Shown here: positions 22,396 through 30,578 of the stretch, piece by piece
Numbering within the stretch: position 1 is the first letter of the stretch
How the letters are laid out: each line of letters begins with the position of its first letter
Origin: Mesorhizobium helmanticense
GTDB taxonomy: Bacteria; Pseudomonadota; Alphaproteobacteria; Rhizobiales; Rhizobiaceae
Assembly (NCBI RefSeq): GCF_003034915.1
Contig: NZ_PZJX01000032.1
Location: forward strand, 17,318 to 81,317
Direction: 5' to 3'
Length of the DNA stretch: 64,000 nt
The notes under the pieces: generated by a model
The model's database searches: none
Seen by the model: only the letters and a program-made list of their open reading frames with translations
What the model was told of the DNA's origin: nothing
Translations under genes and position numbers: made by a program

Positions 22396-24483
22396 CTAGC
22401 TTCCCAATGCCGCCTGTTCGGCAATCGCCGTCAGCACGCCGCGCACGTCCAGCGTGCTGAACGGCTTTTCCAGGATCTGCGGTCGCAGCGGCGCGGGCAA
22501 GGCCTCGATCTCGGCCTTGGCGCCGATCAGGTCGCCGGTGACCAGCACGAAGCGCCGCGCCAGATCGGGCCGCTCAGTGAGCAGTTCGCGATAGATCGAT
22601 ATGCCGCTGGTGCCGGGCATGCGCAGATCAGAAAAGACGATGTCCGGCGGCATGTGGCCGCCCAAGGTCGCAGCCGTCGATGCCCAGATCGGCACGATGC
22701 GCGACTTGATGCCCATCAGTTCCAGAATATCGGAGAGCGAGGCGGCGACATCGGGCTCGTCATCGATGATCAGCGCATGGCGCAATCCGCTCGACCGCGT
22801 CGGGCTTTCGCCCGCGACGGCGCCGCTGGCGGCGATCGCCGGCAATTGCACGACGAAACGCGCGCCCCTCGGCATGACCTCTTCGAACCAGACATTGCCA
22901 TTGTGCCTTTCGATGATCGACTTCGAGATCGACAGGCCGATACCGGTGCCAACGCCGACCGGCTTGGTGGTGAAATAGGATTCGAAGATACGGGCGCGTA
23001 TCGCCTCCGGCACGCCCGGGCCGTTATCCTCGACGGAGAAACTGGGATTGCCGTGGTCGCTGCGAAAAGTCCGGACCTTGATCAGCCGGTCGCCGCCGAT
23101 GCCGGCCAGGGCGTGCTGGCTGTTGACGAGGAAGTTGGCGGCCACTTGCGTCACATGGTCGGCGTCGGCCATGGCCAGCAGCGGACCGCTGGCAAAATCG
23201 GTATCGATGATGATGCCGGTCGATCTGGCGCCATAGGCGGTCACTTCGAGGGCCGCGCGAACCACCTGGTTGAGATCGGTCTCGGCCTGGGCCGCTGGAT
23301 GCAGACGCACCATCGACAGAAAACTCTTGACGATGCGGCCGCAGCGCTCGGCGGCGGCGCGGACCTTTTCGGCGCGCACCTTGGTCTGCGGATCGGAGGC
23401 GAATTCGTGGAGCAGCGTCGATTGGGCTACGACCACGGCCAACGGATTGTTGAGCTCATGCGACACGCCAGCAAGCAGCGAGCCCATCGCCGCCATTTTC
23501 TCGTTCTGGTGCAGCTTTTCGCGCTGGCGGCCGATCTCCTCCTCGGCGCGCAATTTGTCGCGCAGGTCGCGGATCGAGCCGAAGATCAGTCGGCGGTCGG
23601 CGACCCGCATCTCGGTTGCCGTCAATTCGATCGGAAAGACTTCGCCAGCCGCGTTCTGGGTGACGGTCTCGAGCCGCTGGCCGACCATCGGCGCGCCGCG
23701 GCCCGACATGTAATCGGCGCCCGACGCATAGCCCTTGCGGTAATATTCCGGAACGACGGTGTCGAGCAGGTCCTTGCCGAGGATGTCGCTGCGCTGGTAG
23801 CCGAACATCTTTTCGGCGGCCGGGTTGAATTCGATGATCGAGCCGGTTTCGTCGATGACGATGATGGCATCGAGCGAGGCCTGCAGCATGGTCCGGCGAA
23901 TGACCTCGCTGGCATGGGCATCGGAAAGCGATCGTTCGATGGCGTCGCTGATGGCCAGCGCGATGATGTGCAGCGCCGCCTCTTCCTCGTCGGTCCATTC
24001 ACGCTCGTTCACACAATCGTTGATTGCTAGCGTGCCCCACAGATGGCCGTGCGCAAAGACCGACACCGACAGGAACGACTTGATGTGCTGCTTTTCGAAA
24101 TCGGTTCTCAGGAAACCTTCGAGGTCGCGCGTGTGTCCGGCGAAGACCTTGCCTTGCCTTTCATCCTCTCCCAGCCGCTCAAGCAGCGGATCCGAATTGA
24201 CGACCGACTGCATGATGACCGTCGGCGACGCCAACTCGCCGCCAAACCGGGGGTCGATCCAGTAGGCCGCGACCGACTGGGCAAAACCCTGGCCGGGCAG
24301 TTCGCGCAGACGAAACAGGATGCCGCGCTGGCAATCGAGCGCCGTGCAGAGCGTGGCAAGGATGTTTTCCATCTCGCGCTGCCAGTCACCGGCTTCGCGC
24401 AGCCGGCGGACGACATTGACAGCCGCCATCGCCGCGCCTTGCCTGGCGCCGTGCACATCGGTGTGTCCTGCTTCAGCAGTCAT
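22396..24483 (-). CDS. Hybrid sensor histidine kinase (GAF-PAS-HisKA-HATPase-REC)
   Basis: A 695-residue cytosolic sensor with no membrane segment. An N-terminal GAF-like domain covers ~30-185 and a PAS domain ~195-305 (QASLDAIIVIDETGSIIEFN). The phospho-accepting His342 is in GVSHELNNPLAVV. The ATPase region has N, G1 (VEDNGPGVP) and G2 (GVGTGIGLSISKSI) boxes at ~440-525. A C-terminal receiver carries Asp619 (VFSDLRMPG) and Lys673. This design implies a phosphorelay or feedback receiver. It follows the response regulator gene by 55 bases, so they probably form one operon. The stimulus is unknown; GAF and PAS suggest a small molecule, redox or gas signal. Confidence 0.9.
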   Translation of the reverse strand: MTAEAGHTDVHGARQGAAMAAVNVVRRLREAGDWQREMENILATLCTALDCQRGILFRLRELPGQGFAQSVAAYWIDPRFGGELASPTVIMQSVVNSDPLLERLGEDERQGKVFAGHTRDLEGFLRTDFEKQHIKSFLSVSVFAHGHLWGTLAINDCVNEREWTDEEEAALHIIALAISDAIERSLSDAHASEVIRRTMLQASLDAIIVIDETGSIIEFNPAAEKMFGYQRSDILGKDLLDTVVPEYYRKGYASGADYMSGRGAPMVGQRLETVTQNAAGEVFPIELTATEMRVADRRLIFGSIRDLRDKLRAEEEIGRQREKLHQNEKMAAMGSLLAGVSHELNNPLAVVVAQSTLLHEFASDPQTKVRAEKVRAAAERCGRIVKSFLSMVRLHPAAQAETDLNQVVRAALEVTAYGARSTGIIIDTDFASGPLLAMADADHVTQVAANFLVNSQHALAGIGGDRLIKVRTFRSDHGNPSFSVEDNGPGVPEAIRARIFESYFTTKPVGVGTGIGLSISKSIIERHNGNVWFEEVMPRGARFVVQLPAIAASGAVAGESPTRSSGLRHALIIDDEPDVAASLSDILELMGIKSRIVPIWASTAATLGGHMPPDIVFSDLRMPGTSGISIYRELLTERPDLARRFVLVTGDLIGAKAEIEALPAPLRPQILEKPFSTLDVRGVLTAIAEQAALGS

Positions 24484-24538
24484 TGTCAGCCGTCATTTTC
24501 AGAGCCGCGCCAGGCCAGAGTGGATACCAGCGGCCCGT

Positions 24539-25321
24539 TCAGTTGCCTTCACCGGTCGGCAACGAGAAGATATAGCCTTCGCCGCGCACCGTGCGCAGGA
24601 ATTTCGGATTGGCCGGGTCCGCCTCGATCTTCTTTCTCAGCCGCATGATGCGGATGTCGACGGCGCGTGACGATTCCGGATCCTCGACGAAACCGATCGC
24701 CTCGGAGATCGCGGCCCGCGTCAACAGCCGGTTGGCTCGCGTCAGGAAAACCTCCAGCACGTCGAACTCGCTCTTGGCCATATCGATGACCGTGCCATTG
24801 GCGCCGGTGACGAACCTGCCGTCGAGATCGGCATGGAAGGGCCCGAAGCTCATGGCACGGCGGTCGGCCGTTGCTTCGGTCTTGACGCCCTGCGGCTCGC
24901 TCGGCTGGGGGACACGGCGCAGCACGCTGCGGACCCTCGCCAGCACCTCGCGCAATTCGTAGGGCTTGACGATGTAGTCGTCGGCGCCGAGTTCCAGTCC
25001 GACGATGCGGTCGAGCGCGGTGCCGGCGGCGGTGGCGTAGATGACGCCGATCGGCATTTTCGAGCGCAGCCAGCGGCCGAGCGACAGGCCGTCCTCGCCA
25101 GGCATGGCGATGTCGAGGATGGCCAGATGGAACGACTGCGTTTCCAGCAAGCTGCGCGCCGCCGCGGCACTTTCAGCCGTCGCTACATCATAGCCGCTGG
25201 CGCCGAGATATTCGGCAACCGCGTCCCGCAGATCGGGCTCGTCCTCGACGATGATTATTCGTGCCCGCACTATGCTCTCGCTCCCGCTTTCAGTGGAAAG
25301 TAGATTGGGTATAAACATCAT
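24539..25321 (-). CDS. OmpR/PhoB-type response regulator
   Basis: A 260-residue regulator. The receiver has the acidic pair in IIVEDEPDLR, phospho-acceptor Asp70 (LAILDIAMPGEDG) and Lys119 (DDYIVKPYE). The winged-helix C-terminus contains MAKSEFDVLEVFLTRANRLLTRAAI and RIMRLRKKIEADPANPKFLRTVRGEGYIF. It is complete, so it can be the partner of the hybrid kinase downstream. A GTG at 25270 is an alternative start that would remove a 17-residue leader. It is divergent from an atypical response regulator. Confidence 0.9.
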   Translation of the reverse strand: MMFIPNLLSTESGSESIVRARIIIVEDEPDLRDAVAEYLGASGYDVATAESAAAARSLLETQSFHLAILDIAMPGEDGLSLGRWLRSKMPIGVIYATAAGTALDRIVGLELGADDYIVKPYELREVLARVRSVLRRVPQPSEPQGVKTEATADRRAMSFGPFHADLDGRFVTGANGTVIDMAKSEFDVLEVFLTRANRLLTRAAISEAIGFVEDPESSRAVDIRIMRLRKKIEADPANPKFLRTVRGEGYIFSLPTGEGN

Positions 25322-25363
25322 GTCCAGCGCTCATATTCGGTTGCTGAGGGAATGGTAGGAAAA

Positions 25364-26050
25364 ATGGCCGCACGATCCGTCATTGCGCTTGTTTCCGTCG
25401 CTGATGTAGTCGCGACCGATCTCGCCGACCATCTCGAACGGCGCGGCCATGATGTGCGCGCTGTGCGCCAACCCTGGGAGGCCGAATCCCTGCTGTCGGG
25501 AAAGGGCATCGATGTCGCCGTCATCGGCGACAGCCTCAGCCAGGCGGAAGGGCGCGACCTGCTCAGGCGCCATGGCGGCGAGGGCGGGCCGGATTTCATC
25601 CTGATCTGCCGGCCAACCGATCTGGTCGACAAGGTGCTGGCGCTCGAACTGGGTGCGGCCGACGTCGTCGAGAGCCCGCTCAATGTCAGGGAACTCGCTG
25701 CCCGCATCGGCGGATTGCTGACGCGGCGCGGCAGGAGCGCCGGGGAGTTGATCGTATTGGAGAACGCGACGGTCGACCTCAGGTCGGCCATGGTCATGCA
25801 CCGCTCCGGCACGGAGGAACAATTGTCGCCAGGCCAGGTGGCGCTGCTCAAGCTGTTTCTGGCCAGTCCGCGCAAGGTGCTGACGCGAGACGACATCATT
25901 GCCGGAGCACCCGCCGAAAATGCCGATGCCTTCGATCGCTCGATCGATTCGCGCATCGTGCGGCTGCGCCGCAAGCTCGACACCGAAACCATCACCACCA
26001 TAAGGGGTGCGGGCTATCGGTTCGACCCGCCGATGCAGTTCACCGATTGA
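25364..26050 (+). CDS. Atypical response regulator with degenerate receiver
   Basis: A 228-residue protein with an intact OmpR-type DNA-binding half (LSPGQVALLKLFLASPRKVLT ... SRIVRLRRKLDTETITTIRGAGYRF) but a receiver lacking all key residues. The acidic pair is replaced by VSVADV, the phospho-Asp position is Gly55 (VAVIGDS), and the conserved Lys is Ser104 (VVESPLN). It should therefore act independently of phosphorylation, perhaps by dimerisation or ligand binding. The start at 25364 follows TAGGAAAA. It is divergently transcribed from the canonical regulator, so cross-control is plausible. Confidence 0.85.
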   Translation: MAARSVIALVSVADVVATDLADHLERRGHDVRAVRQPWEAESLLSGKGIDVAVIGDSLSQAEGRDLLRRHGGEGGPDFILICRPTDLVDKVLALELGAADVVESPLNVRELAARIGGLLTRRGRSAGELIVLENATVDLRSAMVMHRSGTEEQLSPGQVALLKLFLASPRKVLTRDDIIAGAPAENADAFDRSIDSRIVRLRRKLDTETITTIRGAGYRFDPPMQFTD

Positions 26051-26088
26051 GGGCAGGGTGGCCACCTGCTGTCCACGGATCTTAATGC

Positions 26089-26286
26089 TCAGCGCACCAC
26101 GAGAAGCGACGGACCTGACGGCATTTCGCCAGGCCTGGTTTCGCGAGCCCCCATTTCGCCGGCAATAACGAATTCGGTCGCCTGAGCGCGGTCCTTCAGA
26201 AGCACGGTGACAAGGCCGGCAAAGCCGAGCAAGCCTTGTGCGTAGAGCAGTGCGGAAAGCACAGAAGCTGCGAATTTCGTGTTCAT
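26089..26286 (-). CDS. Small hypothetical membrane or exported protein
   Basis: A 65-residue product beginning MNTKFAASVLSALLYAQGLLGFAGLVTVLL, a hydrophobic N-terminus that could be a signal peptide or membrane anchor. A short polar tail follows (RAQATEFVIAGEMGARETRPGE). The ATG at 26286 is preceded by GGGGA at nine bases, which supports translation. No family recognised. It is convergent with the atypical response regulator. Moderate confidence because of its size. Confidence 0.5.
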   Translation of the reverse strand: MNTKFAASVLSALLYAQGLLGFAGLVTVLLKDRAQATEFVIAGEMGARETRPGEMPSGPSLLVVR

Positions 26287-26903
26287 CGTGTCCACTCCCC
26301 AAATTCAGATATATGTCATGCCTCGGGATACCTCCCGAAGTGCCCGCGCCGCTGCGGAGCCCCCCGTCGCGGCGCGGGCCTTCGGTCCTCTCGGCTGCAA
26401 GTTGCCGGAGGGGCCGCGCATCTTCTTCAGCCCAAAACCGACCCGCCAGAGGGCCTTGAGCCGGTTGACGCGCAGGGCTGGAAACGATCCAGACCGTGGC
26501 GGGAAACAGAACCGCTTTCGATTTCGTGCCAACTTTCGTTTGGTGCCGGCTGTTTCCGTTGGGTCAAATCTGCGGCTGGCCTGTATCCACATCATGCCGC
26601 CCCACGCCGCGCTTTGTTGCAAGTTGGTTTCGAGCGCAGTCAGATTTCTTTCATATCAGGGAAAAATGAGCTTTCGCTTGGGATTAGCCGGCATCTTCCG
26701 CCCGCCAGGCTCGGTGGCGGCCGGCACTGGCGCCGCCGGTTTCCACTCCGAAAGATCCGCTCCAAGCGGCCCGCTTCCGTTAACCATAGGAAACAGATTC
26801 GAAACAGAAACGCATATCTTGCGAAATCAGTTCGAAACACGCTGCGGGGATAAGCCGGTCATCGAATTGGAACCGGCCATATCCGGCAGACAGGGGGAAC
26901 ATC
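26287..26903. other. Long intergenic region before the L,D-transpeptidase gene
   Basis: About 600 bases with a very strong GC-rich inverted repeat: GCCCGCGCCGC at 26342-26352 and GCGGCGCGGGC at 26369-26379. Two TTCGAAAC motifs lie at 26798-26805 and 26831-26838 close to the transpeptidase start. A long open frame from 26279 overlaps the transpeptidase gene out of frame and lacks coding character. The hairpin could be a structured leader, a terminator or a small RNA. Confidence 0.5.
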
Positions 26904-27365
26904 ATGCACACCACCATTTCCGCCAAGCTCATCCACATCACCGCTGCCGCCCTGATGGGCGCGGCCTTTCTCCTCGGCGCCGGCAATGGCGCCGCGCAAG
27001 CCGCAAACAAGATCGTGGCGCGGGTCTCGCTTTCGCAGCAGACCATGGAAGTCCTGGTCGACGGCCGGCCGACCTTCGCCTGGAAGGTCTCGACCGGCGC
27101 CAGGGGGTATGTCACGCCGACCGGCTCGTTCAAGCCGACCCGCATGCACCAGATGTGGTATTCGAAGAAGTATGACAACGCGCCGATGCCGCATTCGGTT
27201 TTCTTCAGCGGCGGCTACGCCGTGCATGCGACCAATGCCGTCAAGCGCCTGGGACAGCCGGCCTCGCATGGCTGTGTGCGGCTTCATCCGGATAATGCCG
27301 CCGATTTCTACCAGCTTGTCGAGGTCTTCGGCCCGGCCAACACCAGCATCGTCATCGTCAAGTAG
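26904..27365 (+). CDS. L,D-transpeptidase (YkuD domain)
   Basis: A 153-residue exported enzyme with a signal peptide (hydrophobic core ITAAALMGAAFLLGAG, probable cleavage after AAQA). The catalytic motif is SHGCVRL, with Cys124 as nucleophile and His122 and Arg126. These enzymes form 3-3 peptidoglycan cross-links or attach outer-membrane proteins to peptidoglycan; they are abundant in Rhizobiales, where they serve polar growth. The ATG follows CAGGGGGAACATC. It is a single gene with a strong terminator downstream. Confidence 0.92.
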   Translation: MHTTISAKLIHITAAALMGAAFLLGAGNGAAQAANKIVARVSLSQQTMEVLVDGRPTFAWKVSTGARGYVTPTGSFKPTRMHQMWYSKKYDNAPMPHSVFFSGGYAVHATNAVKRLGQPASHGCVRLHPDNAADFYQLVEVFGPANTSIVIVK

Positions 27366-27451
27366 GCTGTGTTGGAGCGGTTGTAAGGCCTGAGCTATCG
27401 GGCTTCACCGCTCCGGCTTCCCGCCGAAGGCGGCGGTAAAGTCAAGCAGCC

Positions 27452-27478
27452 AAAGAGGCCGGATTTTCCGGCCTCTTT
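27452..27478. terminator. Strong bidirectional intrinsic terminator
   Basis: AAAGAGGCCGG at 27452-27462 pairs perfectly with CCGGCCTCTTT at 27468-27478 around ATTTT, and T-runs occur on both strands. It separates the L,D-transpeptidase gene from the convergent RND pump gene. Confidence 0.85.
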
Positions 27479-27494
27479 TATTTGGTCGTCAGTT

Positions 27495-30400
27495 CTAATC
27501 CTGTAGCGCCGGCATCAGCTTCGGGTCGGGCTTCTCGGCATGATGCGGCAGATCCTTGCTGGCGATGAAAGTGTAGAACATCGGCACCACAAAAAGGGTG
27601 AACATGGTGCCGACCAGGATGCCGGTGAAGATCACCAGGCCCATCGAATAGCGTGCCGCGGCGCCCGCGCCGCTGGAGGTGATCAGCGGCACCACGCCGA
27701 GCGCCATCGCCGCCGTCGTCATCAGGATCGGCCGCAGCCGCACCTTGGCCGAGGCGATGATTGCATCGCGCCGCCGCATGCCGTGCTGCTCGCGCTGCTG
27801 GTTGGCGAACTCGACGAGAAGGATGCCGTGCTTGGTGATCAGGCCGATCAGGGTGATCAGGCCGACCTGCGTGTAGATGTTCAATGTTCCCAGGCCCAGA
27901 TTGAGCGGCACGATCGCGCCGAAGATCGACAGCGGCACCGCCATCATGATGATCAGCGGGTCGCGGAAGCTTTCGAACTGCGCCGCCAGCACAAGATAGA
28001 TGACGACGACGGCGGCGCCGAAAGCGATCAGAATCGTGTTGCCCTGTTCCTTCTCCTGCCTGGACTGACCGGAATAGTCGATGAAGAAGGTGTCGGGCAG
28101 ATTCTCGTTCGCGATATCCTCAAGGGCTTTCAATCCGTCGCCGGTGGTGACGCCGGGCAGCGGGAGCGCGGAAATCGTCGCGGAATTCAGCTGGTTGAAC
28201 TGCTCTATGGCCGCCGGCGAAGCGTTGGTCGAAATCTTCACCACCGCCGACAGCGGCACCATCTTCCCGTCCACGCTCCGCACGTAATATTCGCCAAGCT
28301 TTTGAGGGTTGTCGCGGAATTCCTGCGGCACCTGTGGGATGATGTCGTAGCTGTTGGAGTCGCGGTCGAACTGTGCCACTTCGGCGCCGCCAACGAGCAG
28401 CGTCAAGGTCTGGCCGATATCGGCAATCGGAAGGTTGAGGGCCGCGGCACGGTCGCGGTCGATGGTCACTGTCACCTGCGGTGCGTCGTAGGCCATTGAA
28501 TTTTGCACGACGATGAAACGGCCGGAGGCCTGGGCCTTGTTCTTGATTTGCTCGGCCACCTCGTACACTTCGGAAGCGGGCCCCGTCGAGCGCACCACCA
28601 TGGCGATGGGCAGGCCGCCGCCGGAGCCCGGCAGCGTCGGCGGCGCGAAGACGAAGGCCTCGACGCCTGCCACTTTGGCGATACGAGCGGTAATGTCAGC
28701 CTGCAGCTCCTTGGAATTGCGCTTGCGTTCCGCCCAATCCTTGAAGGCAAATCCGACGAAGGCGCTGTTTGTGGCGCCGCCGAAGGCGACGGCCGAGAAC
28801 TGGGCCCGCGTTTCCGGAATGTCCCTGACCAGACCGAGAATCTGGTTGACGTATGTCTCGGTATAATCGGATGTCGCATAACGCGGCGCCGTGACCAGCG
28901 AGAGAAGGAAGCCCTGGTCTTCCTCCGGCGCCAATTCGCTCGAGGTCTTGGTGAACATGAAGCCGGTGACGCCGACAAGCGCAAGCACAATAATCAGCGT
29001 CAGCGGGCGATAGTTCAACGAACCGGTGACAGCCCGCTCATAGACGTGTTCGACCCGCGCGAAAGTGCCGTCGACAATGCGTTGGAAGCGGCTGTGCGAA
29101 CCGGCCTTCAGGAGGCGCGCCGACATCATCGGCGTGATGGTGACGGCAATTACGCCCGACAGCACCACCGAGCCGGCGAGCGTGACCGCGAATTCACGGA
29201 ACAGCGCGCCGGTCAGGCCGCCGGTGAAAGCCAGCGGCGCGAACACGGCCGCCAGCGTCATCGTCATTGCCACGATGGCGCTGGCGATCTCTCGCATGCC
29301 GCTGAAAGCCGCCTGCATCGGCGACATGTGGTCTTCCTCCATGTGACGGTGGATGTTTTCCACCACCACGATGGCGTCATCGACGACAAGGCCGATCGCC
29401 AGCACCATGGCCAGCAACGACAGGAGATTGATCGAGTAACCCATCGCAAACAAAAGGAAGCAGACGCCGATCAGCGACAGCGGGATGGTAACGATCGGCA
29501 TCATCACCGAACGGAAAGAACCGAGGAACAAAAGGATGACGACGACAACGATGGCCACCGCCTCGGCGATGGTCTTGAACACTTCGTCGATCGAGGCGCT
29601 GATCTGTCCGGTCGCATCGTAGACGACCTCGATCGTCATGCCTTTCGGCAGCGTTTCCTGAATCTGCGGCACGAGCCTGGTAAGCGCTGCCGCCGTGGTT
29701 AGCGGATTGGCCGCCGGGGTCGGGAAAATGGCGAGGAAGGTGCCGGGCTTGCCGTTGAAGCTGACCCTGGTGTCGGTGTTCTCCGCGCCGAGTTCGACAC
29801 GCGCCACGTCGCGCAGCCGCACCACATTGCCGTCGGTCGAGCGTAGCGGCAGCTCGGCGAACGCCTCCGGTGTCTGGAGTGTCGAGCGCACGGTTATCGA
29901 TGAGACGACATATTCGTTCTCGGTGTTGCCGGGCGCAGACAGGAAGTTGGAATTGTTGATCGCCGTCAGCACTTCCGAGGCCGTCACGCCGCGCGCGGCA
30001 AGCCTGATCGGATCGATCCAGACGCGCATCGAATACTCTTGCGCGCCGAAGATCTGGACGTCGGCGACACCCTCGACCGTCGACATGCGCGGGCGGATGA
30101 CGCGCTCGATATATTCCGTCAGTTGCTCCTTCGTCATGTTCGGATTCTGCATCGAGATGTACATCATCGCGAACTGCTGGCCGGTGCCCTTGACGATGAC
30201 AGGGTCCTTGGATGCTTCCGGCAAAGTACCGCGCACCCCCTGTACCTTCGACAGCACCTCGGTCAGCGCGACATCCGGGTTGGAGCCGAGTTTCATCTGC
30301 ACCGTCACGGTGCTGGAGGACGGCCGACTCGACGACGTCACATAGTCGATGTTTTCGGTCGAGGCGACGGCACGGGCGATCGGCGCCGAAATGAAGCCCT

Positions 30401-30578
30401 GGATCAGGTCGGCGCTAGCGCCCGGATAGGCGGTCGTGATCGTGATGGCGGTTTCGTCGACCTTCGGATATTGCCGGATCGAGAGATTGAAGATGCCCTG
30501 GAAGCCCAAGAGCAGGATCATGCAGGCCAGAACGGTCGACAGGACCGGGCGGCGGATGAAAATGTCAGAGAAACTCAT
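27495..30578 (-). CDS. RND efflux transporter, inner-membrane pump (HAE1 family)
   Basis: A 1027-residue proton-driven pump starting MSFSDIFIRRPVLSTVLACM. The proton-relay Asp pair in TM4 reads GLVVDDAIVVVENIHR. The porter region and second membrane half (LGLGTLNIYTQVGLITLIGLITKHGILLVEFANQ) are complete, so it is full length. It overlaps the adaptor gene by ATGA. It exports hydrophobic compounds through an outer-membrane channel that is not encoded here. It is related to the MexF and AcrB families; the substrate is unknown. A palindromic operator and a TetR gene at 32056 suggest drug- or signal-inducible repression. Confidence 0.92.
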   Translation of the reverse strand: MSFSDIFIRRPVLSTVLACMILLLGFQGIFNLSIRQYPKVDETAITITTAYPGASADLIQGFISAPIARAVASTENIDYVTSSSRPSSSTVTVQMKLGSNPDVALTEVLSKVQGVRGTLPEASKDPVIVKGTGQQFAMMYISMQNPNMTKEQLTEYIERVIRPRMSTVEGVADVQIFGAQEYSMRVWIDPIRLAARGVTASEVLTAINNSNFLSAPGNTENEYVVSSITVRSTLQTPEAFAELPLRSTDGNVVRLRDVARVELGAENTDTRVSFNGKPGTFLAIFPTPAANPLTTAAALTRLVPQIQETLPKGMTIEVVYDATGQISASIDEVFKTIAEAVAIVVVVILLFLGSFRSVMMPIVTIPLSLIGVCFLLFAMGYSINLLSLLAMVLAIGLVVDDAIVVVENIHRHMEEDHMSPMQAAFSGMREIASAIVAMTMTLAAVFAPLAFTGGLTGALFREFAVTLAGSVVLSGVIAVTITPMMSARLLKAGSHSRFQRIVDGTFARVEHVYERAVTGSLNYRPLTLIIVLALVGVTGFMFTKTSSELAPEEDQGFLLSLVTAPRYATSDYTETYVNQILGLVRDIPETRAQFSAVAFGGATNSAFVGFAFKDWAERKRNSKELQADITARIAKVAGVEAFVFAPPTLPGSGGGLPIAMVVRSTGPASEVYEVAEQIKNKAQASGRFIVVQNSMAYDAPQVTVTIDRDRAAALNLPIADIGQTLTLLVGGAEVAQFDRDSNSYDIIPQVPQEFRDNPQKLGEYYVRSVDGKMVPLSAVVKISTNASPAAIEQFNQLNSATISALPLPGVTTGDGLKALEDIANENLPDTFFIDYSGQSRQEKEQGNTILIAFGAAVVVIYLVLAAQFESFRDPLIIMMAVPLSIFGAIVPLNLGLGTLNIYTQVGLITLIGLITKHGILLVEFANQQREQHGMRRRDAIIASAKVRLRPILMTTAAMALGVVPLITSSGAGAAARYSMGLVIFTGILVGTMFTLFVVPMFYTFIASKDLPHHAEKPDPKLMPALQD

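Noticed and set aside
26279..27175. Open frame of 298 codons on the plus strand
   Set aside because: It overlaps the L,D-transpeptidase gene out of frame, its start lacks an SD, and its composition is Arg/Pro/His-biased.
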